Source: Oceanicaulis sp. BBD 1991-10 (GTDB taxonomy: Bacteria > Pseudomonadota > Alphaproteobacteria > Caulobacterales > Maricaulaceae). Taken from it: 58,750 nt of DNA. Positions 52,116-58,750 of the stretch are shown here, one piece after another. Below the pieces are notes generated by a model. It ran no database searches and was not told the origin of the DNA. It saw nothing but the letters and a program-made list of their open reading frames with translations. The DNA lies in assembly GCA_001657295.1 (NCBI GenBank), contig LYSW01000031.1, positions 8,369-67,118 of the forward strand, given 5' to 3'. How positions within the stretch are numbered: the stretch's first letter is position 1; every line of letters starts with the position of its first letter. The position numbers and the translations under genes were made by a program.

Positions 52116-54230
52116 GTGCACCCGATAAGACCGGTGATACTTTGCGGGGGAGGGGGAACGCGCCTCTGGCCGATCTCCACGCCGCTGAAGCCCAAGCAGT
52201 TTCTCAGCCTCTCCACCGCAAGGTCGATGCTGGAGGAAACCGCGGCTCGGGTCGGCGATCCCATGCGGTTCGCCCCGCCTCTCGCCATTGGCTCGCAGCG
52301 TCATGAACGACTTCTCCGCGAGGCGCTTCCGGACGCATCGATCCTCTTGGAGCCGGTCGGGCGCAACTCTGCGCCGCCGATCGCGGCCGCGTCGCTGCTG
52401 AGCCGGCCCGACGAGCTTTTGCTCGTATTGCCGGCCGACCATCATATCGAGGATGTTCCGGCCTTCCTCGCCGCCATCGAGCGCGGCGCTGCAGCGGCCG
52501 AAGACGGCGCGATCGTGACTTTCGGGATCGAACCGGACCATCCTGCGACGGGCTATGGCTATATTGAAGCGGACGGGGCCGGACCGGTGCGGCCGGTCAA
52601 ACGCTTCGTGGAGAAGCCGGACCAGGACACCGCTCAGGGATATCTTGCGACCGGCCGCTTTTACTGGAATGCGGGAATCTTTCTGTTTCGCGCGTCGGCG
52701 ATGCTGGATGCTTTCAACGCCCATGCGCCGGACATCGTCGCCGGAGTGCGCGGGGCCTTGCACGATGGGCGTCTGGACCGCGGCGAATTCCGGAAGGTGC
52801 GGTCGGAATCCATCGACTATGCGGTCCTTGAGGCCGCCTCGAACATCTCGGTTGTCCCAGTGTCCATGGGCTGGAGCGACCTGGGAGATTTTCGAGCCTT
52901 GCATGAGGCCGCCGCAGATCGGGCGGATGAGCACGTCGTGATACACGGCCACGCCGCCGTCACGGAAGCGCGCCGCGTCTACGTCCGGGCGGAAGGGGTT
53001 CGGGTGGCGGTCCATGGGCTGGAGGACGTCGCGGTCGTCGCGACGCCGGACAGGGTGCTTGTCACGCGATTGACGGATGCCGCACGGATCAAGCCCGTCA
53101 CAGCGCTGCTCGCCGACCCGGGCCGTCATGCTGCGACATCCGACCAACGCGCCTGGCTCAAAACCTGGCTTTGGGACCAGGTCATGCCGGCTTGGTCCCG
53201 GATCGCGATATGCCAGGACAGCGGCGGCTGCGTGGAGAATATCGATCTCGACGGCCATCCCCGTCCCGGCGAGTCCCGGCGCGGACGCATCGCACCGCGC
53301 CAGTTATTCTCATTCTCCAGAGCCAAGCGTTTCGGATGGAATCCTGACGGCGCGGCGGATCGCGTCATTGAAGCTGCGCTCGCCTATATCAACGGCCCGG
53401 CGCGCCTCCAGGCCGGCGGCTGGGCGCATAAGCTCAATGCTGAAGGCGTCGTGCAGGACTCGCGCCGAGATCTTTACGATCACGCCTTCGTGGCGCTTGC
53501 GGGCTGCGAGCTCGCGGCGCTTGGTGATCTAAGGGGCGAGGAGTTGGCTGAGGAGGCCTTCTCGACCATTGACCGGGTGTTCTCCGACGAGCGCCGCGGC
53601 GGCTGGCACGACCCTGAAACCGCGCCCGGGCTGAAGCGCGCCAATCCGCACATGCATTTGCTGGAGGCGAGCCTCGCCCATTACGAATCCGTGCATGATG
53701 CGGCCTCGCTCTCGCGGATCGACCGGATCTGCACGCTGTTCGAACGTCACATGTTTGATCCGTCCAGCGGCGCGATGATTGAAGACTTCAACGCGGACTG
53801 GTCGCGGCAGGGCGCGGACCGCATCGAACCGGGGCATTGTTATGAGTGGGCGTTCCTGCTTGGCGAGGCTGAGCGCCTGACCGGGCGCGACACCGCGAGT
53901 TGGCGGCGCCGCCTGATCGACTACGCGGAGCGGCACGGACTGAAAGCGGGCTTCGCGCTGGACCAGGTCGGCGCCGCGGTGGAGAGCTTCCGCCTCTGGC
54001 CGCAGCTTGAGCGCGTGCGGGCCTTGTCCCATACGCACCGTCCCGGCGCGGACATTCCTGAAATTCTTGGCGGGATCATTGACGTTTATCTCAAGCCGGG
54101 CCCGACCCACGGATGGGTCGATCGCCTCGACGCCAACCAGAAGCCCGCCGCGACGAATGTGCCTGCGAGCATGGTCTACCATCTCATGACGGCGCTCGCA
54201 CCGATCGCGCCGCTCGAGCTTGCGCATTAG
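52116..54230 (+). CDS. Mannose-1-phosphate guanylyltransferase fused to AGE-family isomerase
   Basis: The 704-residue protein joins two enzymes. Residues 1 to about 345 are a mannose-1-phosphate guanylyltransferase: PVILCGGGGTRLWPIST, KPKQFLSL, LEPVGRNSAPPIAAAS, LPADHHIED, RFVEKPDQDTA, NAGIFLFRA and VSMGWSDLGDF. From about 350 an N-acylglucosamine 2-epimerase (AGE)-type alpha/alpha-barrel follows, with GWNPDGAADR, YDHAFVALAGCELAALG, RANPHMHLLEASLAHYE, EPGHCYEWAFLL and SPRL-like LWPQLERVRAL. AGE proteins include a type of mannose-6-phosphate isomerase, so the fusion could do both steps around mannose-6-phosphate and GDP-mannose. The common partner in ManC fusions is instead a cupin. GTG start with an AAGGGGGGG tract upstream. 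Confidence 0.86.
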   Translation: MHPIRPVILCGGGGTRLWPISTPLKPKQFLSLSTARSMLEETAARVGDPMRFAPPLAIGSQRHERLLREALPDASILLEPVGRNSAPPIAAASLLSRPDELLLVLPADHHIEDVPAFLAAIERGAAAAEDGAIVTFGIEPDHPATGYGYIEADGAGPVRPVKRFVEKPDQDTAQGYLATGRFYWNAGIFLFRASAMLDAFNAHAPDIVAGVRGALHDGRLDRGEFRKVRSESIDYAVLEAASNISVVPVSMGWSDLGDFRALHEAAADRADEHVVIHGHAAVTEARRVYVRAEGVRVAVHGLEDVAVVATPDRVLVTRLTDAARIKPVTALLADPGRHAATSDQRAWLKTWLWDQVMPAWSRIAICQDSGGCVENIDLDGHPRPGESRRGRIAPRQLFSFSRAKRFGWNPDGAADRVIEAALAYINGPARLQAGGWAHKLNAEGVVQDSRRDLYDHAFVALAGCELAALGDLRGEELAEEAFSTIDRVFSDERRGGWHDPETAPGLKRANPHMHLLEASLAHYESVHDAASLSRIDRICTLFERHMFDPSSGAMIEDFNADWSRQGADRIEPGHCYEWAFLLGEAERLTGRDTASWRRRLIDYAERHGLKAGFALDQVGAAVESFRLWPQLERVRALSHTHRPGADIPEILGGIIDVYLKPGPTHGWVDRLDANQKPAATNVPASMVYHLMTALAPIAPLELAH

Positions 54231-54259
54231 CGCTGGCCCTGCAGGCCCTTTCGATTGCG

Positions 54260-55990
54260 ATGGACATAGCCCTTTATATTGACGCGGCGCTGATCCTCGG
54301 TCTGATGGCCGCGCTCCTGTCTGGGCGTGTCGGGCCGGCGCGCGCCTTCGCCATTTTCGGGCTCGCGGCGATCGTGACCGGACGCATTCCGTTTCAGACG
54401 GCCATGTCGGCGCTGGGCTCGCCCGCGATCTGGGCGGTGGTGTCGCTGGTCGTGTTCTCGCTGGCGCTCGCCAAGCTTCCCATCCTGAGGCGGATATTCT
54501 TCGCGCGCCGACCCACCGGCCTTCGCGCGACGCTGGCGCGATTGCTCGGCGCGGCCGCCGCGACGTCCGCTGTGATCCCGAACACGGCCGTTGTGGCGGC
54601 GATGCTGGGGCCCGCCTCGCGGCGGCCGAACGTCACCGCGCACCAGCTATTGCTGCCATTGTCTTACATCTGCCTTGCGGCGGGAATGATGACGCCGTTC
54701 GGGACGTCGGCAAGCCTGATGGTGGTGGGCCAGGCCGCTCAGAACGGGGTCTTCCTCAGCGTGGTCGACTTCGTTCTTCCGGGGGCCGCCGTCACGGGGG
54801 CGGTTCTTCTCGCCTTGCTGATGGCTTCACCCTGGATCTTGAAGGAGCGGCCGGAAACAGCGCGCGCGCGCGAAGAGATCTTCGCCGTTGAGGCCGAACT
54901 GCCGGTTGGTTCGAAACTGGCCGGCAAGACGGTCACAGAAGCCGATCTCCGTCATCTGCACAGCTTCTACCTGGCGGAGATCATCCGCGGCGCGCGCATC
55001 ATCGCGCCCGCCCGCCCGAACCTCCCGCTGCAGGAAGGTGATCGGCTGATTTTCGTCGGTGACATCAATCATATCGACGAGCTTCAGGGGATATCCGGAT
55101 TGGATATTCATCCCGGCCGCAAGGACGGCGTCCACGACAAAAGCTATCGCGCCGTGGTGTCGTCAGGCTCGCTGCTGGCCGGGCGAACGCTGAAGGAGAT
55201 CGATTTTCGCGCCCGCTTTGATTCATCGGTCCTCGGCATTCAGCGGGCTGACGAAGCGGTGTCCGGAAAGCTCGGCGAGGTGCGCCTGAAGCCCGGGGAT
55301 CTCCTCCTGCTCGCCGCCGGCCCGGACTTTCATGCCCGGGACAATATCCGCGCCAATCTTCATGTGCTGGACTCCGACGATTCCGGCTTGTCCCAGCTCA
55401 GCGGGCGCGACGCCGCGCTCCTCGGGCTGGTGTTCGGCGGCTTCCTTGTCGCGGCCTTGATCCAGCTGGCGCCGATCGCATTGGCGGCGCTTTGTCTCGC
55501 CTCCGCATCGGTTCTGCTCGGATGGGTTTCGCCAAGAGAGGCGCGCCGCAATTTTCCATTCGATCTGGTCGTTGTCCTCTGGGGCGCCGTGCTTTTGAGC
55601 CTTCTGGTTCGACAGTCCGGCCTGTCTGGATTCCTCGCAGACCAGGTCGCCGACTTTTCATCCGGGCTGCCCGGTGTCGTCGCGCTCGCCGCGATCTTTC
55701 TCATGGCATGGATGCTGACCGAGTTTTTCTCAAACACGAGCGCCGCCCTGATCGCGCTCCCGGTCGCGCTGGACACCGCGACCGCAGTCGGCGCGGACCC
55801 TGCCGCGTTCGCGCTCGCCGCCGCTTTCGGGGCCAGCGCCAGCTTTTTCATGCCGTTCGGATATCAGACCCATCTCATGGTGCTCAGTCCCGGCCGCTAT
55901 CGTCTGATGGATTATGGCCGGCTTGGTGCGATCGTCTTTCTCGTCTACGCGACGGCCGCGCTGAGCGCCTTATCCGCTTTCGCCCTTTGA
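54260..55990 (+). CDS. SLC13/DASS family permease with two RCK_C domains, likely sulfate
   Basis: A 576-residue transporter. The membrane part is split into two halves with the family's hairpin motifs VIPNTAVVAAMLGP, TPFGTSASLMVVG and SNTSAALIALPVA, FMPFGYQTHLMV. Between them, about residues 210-380, are two TrkA-C/RCK_C domains (LPVGSKLAGKTVTEADL ... LQEGDRLIFVGD; SLLAGRTLKEIDFRARFDSS ... LKPGDLLLLAAGP). This plan is seen in bacterial and algal sulfate carriers. The start is ATG 54260. Neighbours cysQ and cysNC favour sulfate as substrate; other anions cannot be excluded. Confidence 0.85.
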   Translation: MDIALYIDAALILGLMAALLSGRVGPARAFAIFGLAAIVTGRIPFQTAMSALGSPAIWAVVSLVVFSLALAKLPILRRIFFARRPTGLRATLARLLGAAAATSAVIPNTAVVAAMLGPASRRPNVTAHQLLLPLSYICLAAGMMTPFGTSASLMVVGQAAQNGVFLSVVDFVLPGAAVTGAVLLALLMASPWILKERPETARAREEIFAVEAELPVGSKLAGKTVTEADLRHLHSFYLAEIIRGARIIAPARPNLPLQEGDRLIFVGDINHIDELQGISGLDIHPGRKDGVHDKSYRAVVSSGSLLAGRTLKEIDFRARFDSSVLGIQRADEAVSGKLGEVRLKPGDLLLLAAGPDFHARDNIRANLHVLDSDDSGLSQLSGRDAALLGLVFGGFLVAALIQLAPIALAALCLASASVLLGWVSPREARRNFPFDLVVVLWGAVLLSLLVRQSGLSGFLADQVADFSSGLPGVVALAAIFLMAWMLTEFFSNTSAALIALPVALDTATAVGADPAAFALAAAFGASASFFMPFGYQTHLMVLSPGRYRLMDYGRLGAIVFLVYATAALSALSAFAL

Positions 55991-56008
55991 TCCGACTTGG
56001 AGTTCGCC

Positions 56009-56803
56009 ATGACCGCATCCCGCAACTCGCTCGCCAGACAATTCGCCGAGATCTGCCTTGAGGCGGCCGTCCCGGTCATGGCGGTCTATAAAACCGATTT
56101 CACGCCGGAGCAGAAAGCCGATCGGTCACCGGTGACCGAAGCGGACCGCAGAGCCGAAGCGATCATCCTGGACCGGCTTCGGGAAATCCTGCCTGAGATT
56201 CCGGTGCTCGCCGAGGAGAGCTTCGAGGCGGGCGTCAGACCCGAAGTCGGCGCCAGATTTCTCTTGGTCGACCCTGTCGATGGAACCAAGGAATTCATCA
56301 AAAAGAACGGCGAGTTCACGATCAATATCGCGCTGATCGAAAACGGCGTCCCGGTGGCGGGATGTGTTTACGCTCCGGCTCTGGAACGGATTTTCATCGG
56401 CGGCGAAGAGGCGCTCGCCGGCGCGGCGCAACCTGGCTCACGTCTTGAGCAGGCGGATCTCCAGCCCATCACAGTCCGTGTGCCGCCTGCAAGCGGACGC
56501 ACGGCCGTGATGAGCCGCTCCCATGCCGACGAGACAACGAAGCAATTTGCTGCAAGTCAGGGCGTGACGGAAACCGTATCGGCCGGTTCGTCGCTGAAAT
56601 TCTGCAAGGTGGCGGAAGGGCTCGCCGACCTTTATCCGCGTTTTGTCCCAACGATGGAATGGGATACCGGCGCGGGCCACGCCGTGCTCGCCGCAGCGGG
56701 GGGGCGCGTCACCAATCCGGACGGCACGCCTTTCGCCTACGCCAAGGTGAAGAGCGGCTACAAGAACGGCCCATTCATCGCTTGGGGCTATACGCCCGAT
56801 TAG
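56009..56803 (+). CDS. cysQ: 3'(2'),5'-bisphosphate nucleotidase
   Basis: CysQ removes the 3'-phosphate from PAP (and PAPS), clearing the by-product of PAPS use. The 264-residue enzyme has the IMPase-family metal motifs LAEESF, VDPVDGTKEFIKKNGEFTINI and MEWDTGAGHAVL; TKEFI after the DPVDGT is typical of CysQ. The start ATG 56009 has GGAG six bases upstream. Its stop codon shares four bases (CTAG) with the convergent galU stop. It follows the SLC13 permease by 18 bases. Confidence 0.94.
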   Translation: MTASRNSLARQFAEICLEAAVPVMAVYKTDFTPEQKADRSPVTEADRRAEAIILDRLREILPEIPVLAEESFEAGVRPEVGARFLLVDPVDGTKEFIKKNGEFTINIALIENGVPVAGCVYAPALERIFIGGEEALAGAAQPGSRLEQADLQPITVRVPPASGRTAVMSRSHADETTKQFAASQGVTETVSAGSSLKFCKVAEGLADLYPRFVPTMEWDTGAGHAVLAAAGGRVTNPDGTPFAYAKVKSGYKNGPFIAWGYTPD

Positions 56804-57678
56804 AGCCGGGCCGCGAACGCCTTGATCATATCGGCGGCGTCCGACTGATGGTCGGGGTGCTCCAGCGCCAGGGCGAGGAAGGCCTCCAGATAGCCCATCT
56901 TCGATCCCGTATCATAAGTCCGGCCGGTGAATTCGAAGGCGTGGAAGCTGGCCTTGGACATCAGCCGAACCATGGCGTCGGTCAGCTGAATCTCGCCGCC
57001 GGCGCCCGCGCCCTGATCTGCGAGCAGATCGAAGATTTCGGGTTGAAGAATGTAACGGCCGGATATCATCAAGTTTGAGGGCGCGTCTTCGACGGCCGGC
57101 TTTTCGACCATGGCGTTCAGATGTCTCAGGCCGGCGCCGGAAGAGGCGCCGACATCGACGATGCCGTATTTGGACACGTCGGCCCGGGGGACCGCCTCAA
57201 CTGAGATGATATTGCCGCCGACCTCCGCGTGCGCGGCGGCCATTTGCGCCAGGCATGGCGGGTCCGACACCATGATCATGTCCGGCAGCATCACGGCGAA
57301 GGGTTCGTCTCCCACCAAATCGCGGGCGCACCAGATCGCATGGCCGAGGCCCAGCGGGGCCTGTTGACGCACGAAGCTGCACCGGCCCGCCTCAGGAAGA
57401 AGGCCGGACAATTCGTCAAGCAGCCCGGTCTTGCCCTTGGCTTGCAGCGTGTGCTCCAGCTCGTAAGCGCTGTCGAAATAATCCTCGATCGCGCTCTTAT
57501 TGCGGCCGGTGACGAAGACGAAATGCTCAATGCCGGCGGCGCGGGCTTCATCGATGACATATTGCAGCGCCGGGCGATCGAAAACCGGCAGCATCTCTTT
57601 CGGCGTCACCTTTGTGGCCGGCAAGACGCGCGTGCCAAGGCCCGCGACGGGCAGCACGGCTTTACGAAGCTTGGTCAC
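56800..57678 (-). CDS. galU: UTP-glucose-1-phosphate uridylyltransferase
   Basis: Makes UDP-glucose, the substrate of the UDP-glucose dehydrogenase encoded at 47 kb. The 292 residues contain the nucleotide signature VLPVAGLGTRVLPATKVTPKEM, FVTGRNKSAIEDYFD, VMLPDMIM, MVEKPAVEDAPSN and TYDTGSKMGYLEA. The start is GTG 57678 with a GAGGGAG sequence about eight bases upstream. It lies 33 bases downstream of cysNC on the same strand. Confidence 0.96.
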   Translation of the reverse strand: MTKLRKAVLPVAGLGTRVLPATKVTPKEMLPVFDRPALQYVIDEARAAGIEHFVFVTGRNKSAIEDYFDSAYELEHTLQAKGKTGLLDELSGLLPEAGRCSFVRQQAPLGLGHAIWCARDLVGDEPFAVMLPDMIMVSDPPCLAQMAAAHAEVGGNIISVEAVPRADVSKYGIVDVGASSGAGLRHLNAMVEKPAVEDAPSNLMISGRYILQPEIFDLLADQGAGAGGEIQLTDAMVRLMSKASFHAFEFTGRTYDTGSKMGYLEAFLALALEHPDHQSDAADMIKAFAARL

Positions 57679-57711
57679 ATTTCTTCTCCCTCGCCGGGCG
57701 CGTGCCCGGCC

Positions 57712-58750
57712 CTAGCCGATCAGGCCGCGCGCGATCAGCTGCTCGATGACTTCCTCAGCCGCCGCCTCGGCGGATATTTCCGCCGTCTTGATGTGCAGCT
57801 CTGGCGTTTCCGGGGGCTCGTAAGGGCTGTCAAAGCCGGTGAAATTCTTGATCTCTCCGGCTTGCGCCTTCTTGTAGAGACCTTTCGGGTCGCGCTCGAC
57901 GCAGACGTCAAGCGGCGCGTCGACGAAGACTTCGATGAATTCTCCGTCTTCAACCAGGTCGCGCACCATCTGGCGCTCTGACCGGAAGGGCGAGATGAAG
58001 GAGCAGGTCACGATCAGACCGGCGTCGACCATGAGGCGCGCGACTTCGCCGATCCGTCGGATATTCTCCACGCGGTCGGCGTCCGTGAAGCCAAGATCCT
58101 TGTTCAATCCATGCCGGACATTGTCGCCGTCCAGCGAATAGGTGTGACGGCCGGCCTCTGCGAGCTTGCGCTCGATCAGGTTGGCGATCGTCGATTTGCC
58201 GGCGCCGGACAGGCCGGTGAACCAGAGGATGACCGGCTTCTGCGCCTTCAGCTCGGAACGGCGCGCCTTATCGACGTCCATGGCATGGGCATGGACGTTG
58301 CTCGCGCGGCGCAGCGAGAACTCAATCATCCCCGCAGCCACGGTCTGGTTCGTGAACCGGTCGATCAGAATGAAGGAGCCGGTTTCACGCTGCTCCTTAT
58401 ACGGATCGAACGCGATCGGCTTGGCGCAAGACAAAGTGCAGACGCCGATCTCGTTGAGTTTCAAACTCTTGCCCGGCTCCTTTTCGAAGGTGTTGACGTT
58501 GAGCTTGTGCTTCAACGTCGTCACTGAAGCGGGCGTCGCCTGCCCGCCGGCCTTCAGGAGATAGGAGCGGCCCGGCAGCATCTCGTCGTCCGCCATCCAC
58601 AACAGCTCGGCCGCGAACTGATTGGAGACTTCCGGCCGGGCCTTTGGGGCGACCAGCATGTCGCCGCGCGCGATGTCGATCTCCCGATCAAGGACGAGCG
58701 TCGGGGCTTCGCCGGCGCACGCCTCATCGAGATCGCCGTCCGAGGCGACG
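57712..58750 (-). CDS. cysN: Bifunctional sulfate adenylyltransferase subunit 1 / APS kinase CysNC (C-terminal part, cut by window end)
   Basis: CysNC makes adenosine 5'-phosphosulfate (with CysD) and phosphorylates it to PAPS. The frame is open to the window edge, so the N-terminal GTPase part lies outside. The visible 346-residue part has the end of the CysN beta-barrel region ([44 protein letters not shown]), then, from about 57712-58350, the APS kinase domain with the P-loop [40 protein letters not shown] and [16 protein letters not shown]. The DGDNVR and GLSGAGKS motifs are intact, so the kinase should be active. In transcription order it precedes galU. Confidence 0.95.
   Translation of the reverse strand, partial: VASDGDLDEACAGEAPTLVLDREIDIARGDMLVAPKARPEVSNQFAAELLWMADDEMLPGRSYLLKAGGQATPASVTTLKHKLNVNTFEKEPGKSLKLNEIGVCTLSCAKPIAFDPYKEQRETGSFILIDRFTNQTVAAGMIEFSLRRASNVHAHAMDVDKARRSELKAQKPVILWFTGLSGAGKSTIANLIERKLAEAGRHTYSLDGDNVRHGLNKDLGFTDADRVENIRRIGEVARLMVDAGLIVTCSFISPFRSERQMVRDLVEDGEFIEVFVDAPLDVCVERDPKGLYKKAQAGEIKNFTGFDSPYEPPETPELHIKTAEISAEAAAEEVIEQLIARGLIG

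Overview
This window looks like the chromosome of an alphaproteobacterium, most likely of the Caulobacterales/Maricaulales type (stalked or marine hyphomonad-like bacteria). That placement is inferred from high GC content, a CpdR-type single-domain response regulator beside N-formylglutamate amidohydrolase, the ubiB ... coaC-coaB-dut gene order, a long CarO/OAR-style TonB receptor paired with an exported prolyl oligopeptidase, and alphaproteobacterial versions of SucC, MotA and MnmC. No phage, transposase, CRISPR array or rRNA was found. There is one tRNA (Val-GAC).

Left part (1-18.3 kb): the end of an MFS transporter and a small membrane protein; sucC without sucD; two small unknown genes; ubiB. 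Between ubiB and the coenzyme A genes sits an opposite-strand pair, a LodA-like quinoprotein oxidase that carries a Tat-lipoprotein signal and its LodB-like flavoprotein. CoaC and CoaB, fused in most bacteria, are two reading frames divided by one in-frame stop; dut follows. A long minus-strand series runs gap-pgk-fba-pnuC-(NadR-like kinase)-methyltransferase, so lower glycolysis is joined to nicotinamide riboside salvage. Divergent to it are a DUF1800/DUF1501 pair.

Middle (18.4-36.2 kb): motA, mnmC, a WecG/TagA-type glycosyltransferase, tRNA-Val, an unknown membrane protein, a TonB-dependent receptor with a strong terminator, an S9 peptidase, cpdR, N-formylglutamate amidohydrolase, an XRE regulator behind a perfect inverted repeat, a HisN-type phosphatase, an apparently exported methyltransferase with a partner, and a small heat-shock protein whose leader carries a convincing ROSE-like RNA thermometer.

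Right part (36.4-58.75 kb): nadE, with alternating palindromic half-sites upstream; a pentapeptide-repeat protein; a RibD protein that has lost most of its reductase domain; gpmA; the dTDP-rhamnose genes (rfbD, A, B, C); kdsD; UDP-glucose dehydrogenase; phosphomannomutase; glmS; a fusion of mannose-1-phosphate guanylyltransferase with an AGE-type isomerase; an SLC13 permease; cysQ; galU; and the 3' part of cysNC, cut by the window edge. Together these supply dTDP-rhamnose, UDP-glucose, UDP-glucuronate, GDP-mannose, glucosamine-6-phosphate, a Kdo precursor, and activated sulfate with its by-product recycling. This is a precursor set for surface polysaccharide, possibly sulfated, although no sulfotransferase lies in the window.

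The strongest points for follow-up are the Tat-lipoprotein LodA/LodB pair, the CoaC/CoaB split, the ROSE-like thermometer, the nadE upstream palindromes, the shrunken RibD, and the GMP-AGE fusion beside the sulfur genes.
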